A stretch of 64,000 nucleotides of DNA from positions 1 through 64,000 of the forward strand of contig CAZKBP010000005.1 of NCBI GenBank assembly GCA_964551015.1. The letters run 5' to 3'. This DNA comes from CAZKBP01 sp964551015. Lineage in GTDB: Bacteria > Bacteroidota > Bacteroidia > Cytophagales > Microscillaceae. Position 1 is the stretch's first letter. The number at the start of each line of letters is the position of its first letter. Under the pieces are notes generated by a model. The model saw only the letters and a program-made list of their open reading frames with translations, was not told the origin of the DNA and did not search any database. The translations under genes were made by a program, and so were the position numbers. Shown here piece after piece: positions 17,501-26,300 of the stretch.

Positions 17501-17616
17501 ACTAAGCCTTCGCCGTTTTCGTCCACTACCGTACCCCGCACGATTTGCTCTTGTGCCCAAGATGGGTAGCAAAACAAGCAGAGGCTTACGATTACTAAGT
17601 ATAAGTATTTTCTCAT
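14530..17616 (-). CDS. SusC/RagA-family TonB-dependent outer-membrane transporter
   Basis: 1028 residues. A signal peptide (to about residue 21, PSWAQ) is followed by a carboxypeptidase regulatory-like domain (GTVVDENGEGLVGVTV, TDLEGNFSL), a TonB box/SusC signature region (GLEEIVVVGYGEQKKK), the plug (GRVPGVSV, GFAGPLYIVDG, LKDATAGIYGTRAANGVV) and a 22-strand barrel ending RFGVNLTF. No extra N-terminal STN signalling domain is present, so regulation through an ECF sigma/anti-sigma pair is unlikely. It imports oligosaccharides released by the surface glucanase together with the SusD partner encoded next. First gene of the locus, with a repeat-rich upstream region of about 310 bp. Confidence 0.96.
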   Translation of the reverse strand: MRKYLYLVIVSLCLFCYPSWAQEQIVRGTVVDENGEGLVGVTVQAKGTTVGTITDLEGNFSLTLPGDVTTLVFSSIGFKRQEVLIGNQTQFSITLAEDIAGLEEIVVVGYGEQKKKVVTGAVNRVGSEEITQTPILSVDQALQGRVPGVSVASTNGQPGAAPSVIIRGAGTNGFAGPLYIVDGIQQLGGIDYLNPNDIESIDILKDATAGIYGTRAANGVVIITTKSGKKGKAQVSYDGYVGFQNPWRKLDLLNAQEYALLWNEAHAASGRTLPFDDPRAFGEGTDWQEEIFNDNAPITNHQLTITGGNDKSTYAASLGYFYQEGIIGGDDKSEFERITARINSTHQVSKRFTFGQNLTYSRLEPRGIDGNNEFSGPLIGALNMDPITPVFETDPDALATYDPDAVTDGNGNVYGISPFVTQEIVNPLARLEVTNQRFGLDKIVGNFFGEYEIIDGLKLRTSFGIDMAYGTNENFRPVFFLNAAQRSQESRVDKSVFRAFNWIWESTLTYQKSFGDHNFTVLLGNTVLEETFEDVGGGRSGLVFDDFNNAFINATTNEESATIFGGASENSLLSYFGRVNYDYQNRYLFSFIFRADGSSRFGENNQFAYFPTVSAGWVLSEEAFLSNVTFLDLLKLRVSWGQNGNQQIPNYAFGAPIAIGAGYSFGNSDVFTSGAVPARLPNPDLEWETSEQTDIGVDATFLQGQLSLTADYYIKKTRGLLLVPPLLLVAGTDEPFQNAGDVENRGVEVAITYRKAIQDFKFSATANFAYNKNEFVRIDNGRGFIPGVGFSTYGTVTRGQEGEPIGYFWGFQTDGLFQTAAEVESYVNADGELLQPNAEPGDIRFVDVNGDGRINDDGDRTNIGNPFPDWTLGANFSAEYKGFDLNIFFQGALGHQVFNGTRRHDLIFSNAPAEFLNRWTGPGTSNSIPRFVVDDRNGNFSRISDFYIEDADYLRLKDIQLGYSLPQKALEFLNVERFRVYVAAFNVFTITNYSGYEPEVGGGPLASGIDRGVYPQARSYRFGVNLTF

Positions 17617-17925
17617 AGAATTATAAATTTTTGAAATAAGTGAAATGGATTTTGCTGTTTGTCATAAGTGAAATGATTTTGCGTAATTTTATTTTTTGCA
17701 AATAAGACAGAAAATCTAGTCTCTTTCCAAGAAAAAGACTACGACAAATGCTGGACACCTGTATAAAAAGCAGACAATTTTGCACTTAGGCAGGGCTTTG
17801 TCCAAAAATCTCTGGACAGGAACCGGACAGAGGGGAACTACTAGAAGTTACAGGCTAAAAGTTATAAGTTCTTGAGCAATTTTTTCATTTTGGACGTGTT
17901 TGGGAGTCCGAGAGAAAAAAGCGGC
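17617..17925 (-). promoter_or_regulatory. Upstream region of susC with direct and inverted repeats
   Basis: This 309-bp non-coding stretch contains two 19-20 bp direct repeats (17636-17655 and 17664-17682, beginning ataagtgaaatg, differing by one inserted base) just upstream of the susC start. Farther up is an inverted repeat TGTCCA/TGGACA (17809-17814 and 17823-17828, 8-bp spacer). Extra GGACA copies lie at 17753-17757 and 17834-17838. These are candidate regulator binding sites. No exact TAnnTTTG Bacteroidota -7 box was found. Confidence 0.45.
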
Positions 17926-18882
17926 TTATTTTGTAAAACTTAGTTTCAAAGAAGTTTCGGCACCGAGGTTTTGCTTGAAGCGAATCAGGCCAGAGTTGGG
18001 TGCGCCTTTTTGGGTAGCGATGCCGAGGTCTAGTATTTGATAGCCCTGAGCTTGGGCATACTGATAAAGGCCAGCATTGAGTAAGACGGTGGGGCTGTAA
18101 GGGAGGTAAGCCTCAGCATCAGCTGGGTAGAAATGGTAGAGAATCCGAGGGTTGATCGAGATGACTACTCCCAACGCCGCGATTTCTTTTTGAGCCGAAA
18201 GTACTTGAAAGACTTTAAACTCTGTGGAGAATCTTTGCATCAATTTTTCAAAACTTACAAAATCCAGCGTCATCGGGAAGTCCTTTCTGTGGCGACTGGC
18301 TTCAATAAATTGATAGACTTTTAAAATAGCTGGGTTGGAGATTTCTTCAAAAGAAAAACCTGCCTTTTGGCTCTTTTTCAATCTTCTTTGCTCAGAAAGA
18401 TGAATCTTTTCTGCAAAATCCTGCTCCCCAACGGGAATATGATAGTTGAGTTCTGAGGTTTTTAGCTGATAGCCTGCTTGTAACAAAACGTGCGTGGTCA
18501 ACTGTGCCATTTCTGGGGCATAAGCCACTGGATAGCTCCTGATGTGGAAAGATGTGACTCCTTGTTCTTTGAGAAATTGCTCCATTTTTTCTACCAAAAA
18601 GCTCAGATAAATCGGAGCAAGCTTGGGGTCGCACTCGATGCCCCCAAAGGAAGCCCGACACGGACTAATCGCTTCCTGACCCGCTACAAACCAAGCCACT
18701 CGGGCTACAATGGTCTGTGATTTTTGGTGAAGTAAAAAAAAAACAAAAGGAGAGGACGCTGCTTGCTGGTTGAGATGCGAAAATTCATTAAAAAAAAAGC
18801 CTTCGAAAGCCAGCGGATAAGGGAAAACTTCTGTCTCTCGGATCAAAAAAATCTTGTAATCCTCTATTTGCGCAATGAACAT
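17926..18882 (-). CDS. FemAB/GNAT-like acyltransferase-fold protein
   Basis: 318 residues, soluble. The pattern fits the two-lobed GNAT-like fold of FemABX/BioF2-like proteins. A central HLSEQRRLKKSQKAGF segment resembles the RRxIRKAxKxG helix of that group. Strands such as KVFQVLSAQKEIAALGVVISI follow. A late LLNAGLYQYAQAQGYQILDLGIAT leads into a C-terminal GLIRFKQNLGAE, which matches the FKxxxG end of these enzymes. Substrate unknown: family members transfer amino acids or acyl groups to cell-wall or other acceptors. Divergently transcribed from the EamA transporter gene with only about 26 bp between starts, so the promoters overlap coding sequence or each other. Confidence 0.6.
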   Translation of the reverse strand: MFIAQIEDYKIFLIRETEVFPYPLAFEGFFFNEFSHLNQQAASSPFVFFLLHQKSQTIVARVAWFVAGQEAISPCRASFGGIECDPKLAPIYLSFLVEKMEQFLKEQGVTSFHIRSYPVAYAPEMAQLTTHVLLQAGYQLKTSELNYHIPVGEQDFAEKIHLSEQRRLKKSQKAGFSFEEISNPAILKVYQFIEASRHRKDFPMTLDFVSFEKLMQRFSTEFKVFQVLSAQKEIAALGVVISINPRILYHFYPADAEAYLPYSPTVLLNAGLYQYAQAQGYQILDLGIATQKGAPNSGLIRFKQNLGAETSLKLSFTK

Positions 18883-18908
18883 CGTACTTTTGCTTGAAAA
18901 TTAGGCTT

Positions 18909-19784
18909 ATGTGGTATTTTTTCTTGACGGTGTTTTTCACCACCTCTTGGCTCATGACCTTCAAAGCTTTTCCTTACTTCAAAATTAATACCTTTCGAGC
19001 CGTGGTGCTGAATTATTGGGTCTGTGTGGTGACTGGCCTTGTTCTCTGGGATACCGACCAAGTACTTCAGGCTTGGGATTGGTCTGCTCCTTGGCTTCCG
19101 TGGTCAGGTGGACTGGCTCTACTTTTTATCAGTAATTTTTATCTGACGGCCAGCTCCAGCCAGCAGGTAGGGGCGGCCGTGACGGTGGTAGCCAATCGGG
19201 TTTCTATGGTCTTGCCTGTGGTATTTAGCCTATGGTTATTGCCGGGAGTGGCGCGAGATTTTCACTGGATCAATTATATCGGGATTTTATTGGCGCTGGT
19301 GGCTGTGGTCTTGGCTTCTTATCCGGCGGAGGGAGTGCCATTGGGGAAGAATTATTTTTATCTTCCTTTGATCGTATTTTTATTGGGAGGAGTAACCGAT
19401 ACTTTGCTGAATTATGTGAATTTTGCTTATCTGGAAGAAAAACAAACGCTGATTTTTACCTGGACTACTTTTCTAGGAGCGGCTCTTTTGGGTTCTTTGC
19501 GCTGGTTTTATCTTATTTTTTTCCAAAAATCTTTTAGTTCTCTCCGCGATTTTTGGGGAGGTTTAGCTCTGGGAGTGCCCAACTTTCTTTCGCTTTATTT
19601 TTTATTAAAAACACTCAGGCTTTGGGAGCACAAAGGAGCCTTGGTTTTTCCGCTTTTCAACGTGTTGGTGATCCTGCTTTCTACTGGCCTGGCTTTACTT
19701 ATTTACAGGGAGAAACCCTCTTATTTGAATCTTGGGGGAATTCTTCTGGCCCTTTTGGCGCTACTACTGATTACCTATTCCTAA
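18909..19784 (+). CDS. EamA/DMT-family membrane transporter
   Basis: 291 residues from the ATG at 18909 (an in-frame TTG at 18894 would add five residues). About ten transmembrane helices are visible, in two related halves, as in drug/metabolite transporter (EamA) proteins. The motif region SSSQQVGAAVTVVANRVSMVLPVV corresponds to the conserved helix 3-4 region of EamA repeats, and a second occurrence near the end (HKGALVFPLFNVLVILLS) is weaker. It sits in the inner membrane. Substrate unknown. Divergent from the FemAB-like gene. Confidence 0.75.
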   Translation: MWYFFLTVFFTTSWLMTFKAFPYFKINTFRAVVLNYWVCVVTGLVLWDTDQVLQAWDWSAPWLPWSGGLALLFISNFYLTASSSQQVGAAVTVVANRVSMVLPVVFSLWLLPGVARDFHWINYIGILLALVAVVLASYPAEGVPLGKNYFYLPLIVFLLGGVTDTLLNYVNFAYLEEKQTLIFTWTTFLGAALLGSLRWFYLIFFQKSFSSLRDFWGGLALGVPNFLSLYFLLKTLRLWEHKGALVFPLFNVLVILLSTGLALLIYREKPSYLNLGGILLALLALLLITYS

Positions 19785-19906
19785 GCTGGCAATTTTTTGA
19801 AAAACTTATCATCCAGAATAGATGTTCATGCATTGGATTTTGGCTCACTGGAAGCCAGATTCATTTTTTAAAAAAAGAAGACATTTTAACTCAAATCCAG
19901 ACCATT

Positions 19907-21022
19907 ATGAAAAAAGCGATAACCACGATGCTACTGCTACTTTGGGGGTCCTGGGTACAGGCACAACTCATTCAAGATGAAGCCTCCCAGCAATTATCAG
20001 AGAAAATCTTAAACGATATTTACAACTTCCAATTTCAGGCGGCTCAGCAAAAAATCCAACAATTAGAAAAAAAATACAAGAAACATCCAGTCGTTCCCTT
20101 CTTGAAGGGCTACCAGCTTTCTTGGCAAAATTATCCTTTGGAACAACCACAAAAGGAGTATACCCATTTTAATCAGTACTTACAACTCTCGGCGCTTTAT
20201 GCAGATCATATCTTAGATCGGGATAAAGATAATCTGGAGGGGATTTTCTTCAAAATGATGGTGTATGGCTTGCTGGCTATGCACGAGGCAGAGAGTGGTA
20301 CTTTTTCAGAATCAGTTGCTTTTGGCAAGAAATCCTTTTCTTACATGAAAAAAGGCTTTGATCTTACCAACCAATATCCTGACTTTCATTTTTCTACGGG
20401 TTTGTATCGGTACTTTGCCGAGCAATACCCAGAGACAAACCCCATGGCTAAGCCTTTTATGATCTTCTTTCCGGGTGGAAATAAAAAAGAAGGTTTACAA
20501 CACCTCCAAGCAGCCGTGCAAAAAGGTCGTTTTAGTAAAGTAGAAGCATTAATCTACTTGAATGATATTTACTCGAGGTACGAGCAAAATTATTTGCAAG
20601 CACTCCACTACGCACAACAGCTAATCAACCGGCATCCAGCCAATCCCTTTTTTAGAATGAGATACATTGAAGCGTTAATCCTGGTAGGACGCTACGCGGA
20701 GGCAGAGCAGCACCTCGCGCATATCAAGTCTCGTTCAGAGAATATGTACCGTAAAGCCTCTGTAGTTTTTCAGGGAATGATTGCTGAAAAGTACTATAAA
20801 AATCTTTCCAAAGCGAAAACACATTACCAGCAAGTGGTCAAAAATGAAGTCTATGACCAACGCTATACCAAGGAATACCAAGCCTTCGCGTACGCGGGCT
20901 TGGCAAGAATCGCTCAAAAGGCAAAAGATGATAAAGCGGCCAAGGATTATTATAAGAAAGCACTTAAACTAGCTGAATATGAATGGGTAAAGGCCGAAGC
21001 CGAAACTTACCTCAAAGGATAA
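19907..21022 (+). CDS. Secreted tetratricopeptide-repeat protein
   Basis: The open frame extends upstream to 19553, but that part overlaps the transporter gene. The ATG at 19907 begins a clear signal peptide (KKAITTMLLLLWGSWVQAQ), giving 371 residues. The rest is helical with TPR-like units, for example near YSRYEQNYLQALHYAQQLI, YAEAEQHLAHI, LSKAKTHYQQVV and DDKAAKDYYKKALKLAEYEW. It is probably periplasmic. The function is unknown. Its stop overlaps a possible TTG start of the YigZ gene and lies 15 bp before the YigZ ATG, so the two may be co-transcribed. Confidence 0.75.
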   Translation: MKKAITTMLLLLWGSWVQAQLIQDEASQQLSEKILNDIYNFQFQAAQQKIQQLEKKYKKHPVVPFLKGYQLSWQNYPLEQPQKEYTHFNQYLQLSALYADHILDRDKDNLEGIFFKMMVYGLLAMHEAESGTFSESVAFGKKSFSYMKKGFDLTNQYPDFHFSTGLYRYFAEQYPETNPMAKPFMIFFPGGNKKEGLQHLQAAVQKGRFSKVEALIYLNDIYSRYEQNYLQALHYAQQLINRHPANPFFRMRYIEALILVGRYAEAEQHLAHIKSRSENMYRKASVVFQGMIAEKYYKNLSKAKTHYQQVVKNEVYDQRYTKEYQAFAYAGLARIAQKAKDDKAAKDYYKKALKLAEYEWVKAEAETYLKG

Positions 21023-21037
21023 TTGATTACCTATTTT

Positions 21038-21652
21038 ATGCGTGAACAGCCCGAAGACATTTACCATACGATCCAGAGCCCGGCTGAGGGTTTTTACAAA
21101 GAAAAAGGCAGCAAATTTATCGCCCACGCTTATCCCGTGACGGAGGAGGCACAGATCAAAGCGCAATTAGAAGCCTTGCGCAAGCAGTACCACGATGCTC
21201 GTCATCATTGCTATGCTTATATTTTGGGTTATCAACAAGAAAATTACCGAGCCAATGACGACGGAGAACCGAATAATTCCGCAGGAAATCCGATCTTAGG
21301 ACAAATTCGCTCCAAAAACCTGACGAATGTACTCGTGGTAGTTGTACGCTATTTCGGCGGTACCAAATTAGGCGTGAGCGGTCTTATCCAAGCCTACAAG
21401 ACCGCCGCCGCCGAAGCGTTGGAGCAGGCCAAAATCTTGGAAGAACAGATCCAAGATCGACTGATTCTAAGATTCACCTACCCACAAATGAACGATGTGA
21501 TGCGCCTAGTGAAAGAAATGGATTTGGAAATTACCCAGCAAAAAATGGAACTTGACTGTGAAATGCAAATCCTCGTCCGCCAAAGTCTTCGCCCTGAGGT
21601 AGAAGCCCGCCTTGAGTTACTCAGGGAAATTAAGCACGAGTGGGTAGATTAG
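21038..21652 (+). CDS. yigZ: YigZ/IMPACT-family protein (UPF0029)
   Basis: 204 residues from the ATG at 21038, the usual length of the YigZ/IMPACT family; an in-frame TTG at 21023 would extend into the previous stop. The family signature is present: EKGSKFIAHAYPV, ARHHCYAYILG, DDGEPNNSAGNPILGQI, NVLVVVVRYFGGTKLGVSGL and a C-terminal ferredoxin-like domain. Members bind ribosomes or nucleic acid and are linked to translation control, but the exact role in bacteria is not settled. Cytoplasmic. Confidence 0.93.
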   Translation: MREQPEDIYHTIQSPAEGFYKEKGSKFIAHAYPVTEEAQIKAQLEALRKQYHDARHHCYAYILGYQQENYRANDDGEPNNSAGNPILGQIRSKNLTNVLVVVVRYFGGTKLGVSGLIQAYKTAAAEALEQAKILEEQIQDRLILRFTYPQMNDVMRLVKEMDLEITQQKMELDCEMQILVRQSLRPEVEARLELLREIKHEWVD

Positions 21653-21715
21653 CGGTCAGCAATCAGCTTTCAATAAATCTCTAATGACAGAAAACTGAAT
21701 GCCAAATATTGAGTA

Positions 21716-22504
21716 TTATTTACTGCTCATTTCTTTTTCTCCCACGAAAGTATCCAGCTCAAGGGTCCAGTCATAATCGGCGTATGCTACTTTGGGTTTG
21801 TCAGCGTCTTTGGGTAGTGCCTCATATGCTTTTAGCATTTTACGAACGCCTCTTTTTCCGCCAAAGTCTCCGGCAAACCATTGGGTAAGCCTCGTTACCG
21901 TGACCTTTTCTGCCTCTGGGTGGTACTCGGTGGTCTGTCCGAGATAGCTTTTGGTAAGCGTGTTTAACTGTTGGTCTAGTGTTTGGGGATGATAAATATC
22001 TACTGGAGGGCAACTGGCTGCTCCACAATTCAGAGCAAAATGAATGCGATAGTCCAGTTCGTCCACCTGATATTGTCTTTTGTATTTGTGTGGAAACCAT
22101 TTGTTAAGATAACCTAATGACCAAATCACCTTGGTTCTTCTGAGAAAATCGTGTTCTATGTTGGAGAAACTAAGTTCACGCCCTGCGATCAGGATAGATT
22201 TTTCTTTGAAGAATTGGGAGCGATCCTCATAAAGTGCTGGCTTTTCTTGCAATTGTAGCTGGATAAAAGCGTTGTACACATTGATCCAAAAGACCTTGCG
22301 GCGTGTATCGTTATTTAATTGGGCGATCAATTCTTCTTCAGATGCCTCCTCGAGTAAGCTTACAAGGGTTTGAGTGGGCTGGTGGTCGCGAATATGCTCA
22401 AGTAGTTGCTCTGAAACTTGGACATAATCAGGTGTATCCACTTGTTTAAGGGTAAAAGCAGGTAAACTCAATGACAATAGGAGAAGAAACTGGAGATATT
22501 TCAT
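21716..22504 (-). CDS. Secreted DUF547-domain protein
   Basis: 262 residues from the Met at 22502-22504, which starts a signal peptide (KYLQFLLLLSLSLPAFTLK); the 12 codons upstream are ignored. The mature part matches DUF547: RRKVFWINVYNAFIQLQL, a central ELSFSNIEHDFLRR, and DYRIHFALNCGAASCPPVDIY, where the conserved Cys-Gly-Ala-x-Ser-Cys-Pro-Pro motif lies. The function of DUF547 is not established; the conserved Asn, His and Cys residues suggest an enzyme. Probably periplasmic or surface-exposed. Neighbours give no clear pathway. Confidence 0.85.
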   Translation of the reverse strand: MKYLQFLLLLSLSLPAFTLKQVDTPDYVQVSEQLLEHIRDHQPTQTLVSLLEEASEEELIAQLNNDTRRKVFWINVYNAFIQLQLQEKPALYEDRSQFFKEKSILIAGRELSFSNIEHDFLRRTKVIWSLGYLNKWFPHKYKRQYQVDELDYRIHFALNCGAASCPPVDIYHPQTLDQQLNTLTKSYLGQTTEYHPEAEKVTVTRLTQWFAGDFGGKRGVRKMLKAYEALPKDADKPKVAYADYDWTLELDTFVGEKEMSSK

Positions 22505-22591
22505 AGAAGCAAAAGTTTGATTTGTCGTTTTAAGAAACAAATCAAACCTTGGCTAGTTTGTCAGAGTGCTGACTAAAGCAGGAATTTCCGA

Positions 22592-22972
22592 TTAAAAAGG
22601 TAAATCATTATCATCTCCACCGGATGAATTCATCAAATCTTCGGGGAAGGGATCATCGGGGGTGCTGCTAGAGCTACCTTGGTCAGAGCCTTGACCCTGA
22701 TTTTGGTTGTCTAATCGCCAGGCTTTCGCATTGGTATACCACTTACCATTGTACTCGCGGGATTCTATATCGAAAGCCACTTTGAGATCATCTCCGGTGG
22801 TCAGTCCTTCTAGCATGTTGATGCGATCTCCCCAGACATCGAAGCAAACCTTCTTAGGGTATTGGTCTTGGGTTTCTATCACGAAAGATTGCTTTTCCCA
22901 GATGCCATTTCTGCCTTCTCCACTTTGCTTGGGTAAAATTTCTAGTAACTTTCCGCTTACTTCTAAACTCAT
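22592..22972 (-). CDS. DUF3127 protein with SSB-like acidic C-terminus
   Basis: 126 residues. The first 85 form a small beta-rich domain (GKLLEILPKQSGEGRNGIWEK, VCFDVWGDRI, YNGKWYTNAKAWRL) that matches DUF3127, a family I associate with an OB-like fold. This is followed by a Gly/Ser/Gln-rich linker and the end DDNDLPF. That last motif strongly resembles the acidic tip of single-stranded DNA-binding protein (SSB), which recruits repair and replication proteins. A DNA-binding role is therefore plausible but inferred. It lies alone upstream of the DUF547 gene on the same strand. Confidence 0.82.
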   Translation of the reverse strand: MSLEVSGKLLEILPKQSGEGRNGIWEKQSFVIETQDQYPKKVCFDVWGDRINMLEGLTTGDDLKVAFDIESREYNGKWYTNAKAWRLDNQNQGQGSDQGSSSSTPDDPFPEDLMNSSGGDDNDLPF

Positions 22973-23313
22973 TGACTAATTCTTTTGACGTGTTTTTTGA
23001 ATAACTCTTCAAGTTTCAAATTAATAAAAAAATGCTAAAAGATAATAGCCGTGCTAAGAAAAATGTCAGAATGCCTAACTAGTTTTATTGAATCTCTTGA
23101 TCAGTTTCTCCCTATTTTTCGGATAAAGTAATGGGTGGCTTTTACAGAAAAAACACTGGACTTAGCAAGTAAGTCCAGTGTTTCCCCAAATTTTTTGACT
23201 AAAACTTTGATTGAAAGCTCAAAACTCGTGTATCATCTCCTTTGAAAGGGCGGAGGCCCTAAGACCTCCCACCCAATTCAAATGGAGACTCCGAATCCTG
23301 TCTTCCAATTTTT
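22973..23313. other. Intergenic region between DUF3127 gene and giant T9SS gene
   Basis: 341 bp without a supported gene. It holds the promoter region of the DUF3127 gene on the right of its start and a strong hairpin terminator (23151-23183) that serves the giant gene. A small GC-rich imperfect hairpin around 23247-23270 was noted but has no T run. Confidence 0.6.
23151..23183 (-). terminator. Rho-independent terminator of the giant T9SS gene
   Basis: A perfect 14-bp inverted repeat (23151-23164 and 23170-23183, core cactggactta) around a 5-nt loop. On the minus strand it is followed by an uninterrupted T run from the A tract at 23148-23153. It lies about 130 bp past the stop codon at 23314. 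Confidence 0.9.
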
Positions 23314-26300
23314 TTAATGCTTGATCATTCGGAAAATGTAATTCTGATCGCGGGTTACGAATTTGATCAGATACATTCCCTGAGACATCGCTTTGAGGCG
23401 ATTATTCAAAATCAGTTTGATTTGTTCTAAGTCTGCGGCTTCTTCCAAGATCAGGCTACCATCCGTACGATAGATTTCTACCCGAATCGCTTTCTGCTCT
23501 GCAATGTCTGCCGAAGCCTTGATGCCAAATTGATCTCTGGCACCGAATGGGTTCGGGTAGATGGTAAAGAAGGATTGATCTACGCCCTCTATGAATACCA
23601 AGTTGCTGTAGGTAAACTCCCCGTCAAAATCTACCTGCTTCAAGCGATAGTAAGCCGAGCGCGCTGCATCAACATCTAGGTACTGATAATCCTGACGTTG
23701 GTTGGTCGTACCTGAGCCATCCACAAAACCAATGGTCTCAAAGTTTTGCGCGTCGGTACTTCTCTGAATTTCAAAGCCTTGGTTGTTCTCTTCCGAAGCC
23801 GTTACCCATTCCAATAAAACATTGGTCTCATCAATTCTGCGTCCTGTGAAAGAGAGCAAACGAATCGGTAAAGGATCAAAGTCGCTGGTGATATAATACT
23901 CGCCAGCTTCTTCATCGCCGGGGCTAAAGCCAAAACTAGTTAAAGTCGTATTGCCAGGCTCACCGAAGAACTCTATGATGTCATTCTCGGCATCTGCCAC
24001 TATGGATACAAAAGGATCTGTGGTAGGGCTGTTCGTCAAAGCGGTCCAAGCATCACCTGTGTTTGCGATACGCTTATTGAGAATATACTCATCTGGATTA
24101 CTTAGAACGACATCACCACTGTCTGGATCAAGAATAAACTTGATATCAATCGGAGCAAAAGTCTGATCGTCAGGATCAAAATTATCAATGACATAGTAGC
24201 GATTGGTTACATCAAAGCCAGTAGGCCGATCTACTAAGAAGGCAGTCTCTAACTCCGTGATGAACACGTCGGGGGCATTGGGTGGCGTTGCCGCAAAGCT
24301 GATTTCCAAGGTGTTGACCCCTGTAAATTGGATCGTACCTCCGGTATTCTTATCAGAGTTACCTCCTTTGGCAGCTACTGTATTAGGCACCATCGTGATT
24401 CCACAACCAATGGCGAGGGTAGAAGTGACCCAGTTGGCATTGCCTGATAAGTCTAGTTGCGCTCCACCTACTAGGTCTGAGGCGGTAATTCCTGCCCCTT
24501 CGTTAAATTGCCAGTAGTGTTTCAAATCTGTTTCACTTCCTTTGGAGATAATTCGGAAGTTACTTCTGATCTCTTGAATTGTTTTCACACTATTCCAGAG
24601 TCTGATTTCATCTACTTCTATGCTATTGGTATTAGCACCTCCGTCTTCGGAACCGATGGCAAAGTCTCCAGGTTGGTCGGCATTGGCTACGGGACCAGCG
24701 GCCACATTGAAGTCGGTGCCTTGTCTACCGTTGACAAAGAGCTTCAAAGTTGTTCCATCAAATACGGCCGCCACGTGGTTCCAGCGGTTGAGTTTAATCT
24801 CAGCGGTAGCTGGCCCTTCTAGGGTAGTACCATTGTGGATAAAGAACTCGTATTGATTGCCATTCTGGCGAATGTGAGCACCATCTGTTTCACCCATTAC
24901 CCAAAGGTTCTGCGTATTTTGTTTGGGATGTACCCAAGCCTCTAAGGAGAACTGACCCGGCATAGTGAGGCCTCCATTGACCACGGCTGCACCGTTCGTT
25001 CCATTAAAATTGAGCGCCGTACCCGGTACGCAGTCGGTCTGAGAAATCTGACGGTTACCATTAGGGCGACCATCTGTACCCGCCGCTAGGTTATTTCCAG
25101 CTAACACGAGCGAAATCAACTCTGCGTCTAGGACATTACCAAAGTTAGCTTGTTCGTCTACATCATAAACCAGCCAGAAGTAATTCAAACCTGTTGCCAA
25201 GGTCTGAGAGAAGCCCGTAATGTTGAAATCACCATTTGGCCTTTCTGCTGTTCCGAGTAAGATTCCTGTGTCAAAACTTCCCTCGGTTCCTGTGTAGTAA
25301 AGCTTAGCTCTGGCAATATCATTTACATCGCTACTACCCGAAGTGGCAAAGTTGAAGTTAGTAACCTCTGACCCACCAATGTTGTCAATAGTTATTTGCA
25401 GGATCACTTTGTCGGTAGCTCCGGCGAGTAGGGGCTGTACGTTCTGTGCCACAGCGATGCTGCTATTTTTGACCGTGATACTGAAATCATCCGAAACCGA
25501 TTCACTCTCCCGATCCGTCGCTCTCACGCGTATATTATACACACCTGCGTCTGCGGTACTGGGTGTACCATTAAACGTTTGGGTGGCTTCGTCGTAACTT
25601 AGCCAGCTAGGAAGCGGTGCTCCGTTTACCAAGCTCACCGTCAGAGTCAATTCATCCCCCTCGTCCGCATCCTGGAAAGTACCCTCAGGAATGGTGAAGT
25701 TGAAGTTTTGATTCACTTCTATGATCTGATCTGCAATGGGCGTGGCCAAGAAAGGAGGATTGTTTAAAACTCCATCAATACGCACGGCCTCAATGGCACA
25801 AATCAGCGGATTATCAGCACCCGATTTATACAAATGAATATCCAACTGACCATCTACCACCGTAACATTGTAGGTTACCACAAAGGCGGTTTCGGTACCA
25901 CCGGCGGCGGCGACAATATCAATATTATTAAAGAAATTAATTTCTTCAATATCTACATTAAAAGCTTTAACCCCCGAACTACCCGGGAAGGTTTCGGCAA
26001 AATGCAGGGTTACATCGTAGTTACCATCCAATACAGGAATGTCATAGTTAAAGTCTCCAAACCAACGATAGCTTTGGTACAAGCGATCGTCTAGCGTATT
26101 AGCCACGGGCACACGCCAGATGGAGGTGTTTCCTTTGTCAAAATATTGATCTGGGTAGAAAATTCTTCCGTCTTGGGTTACCACAATTTGGTCATCATCA
26201 CCACAGTTGATCCGAATGGGGCAGCCATTGGCTTTGCGTACCTCAAAATTCACGGTTTGGCTACAACCTGTGGCGTCCGTTACGGTTACATAATGTAAAT

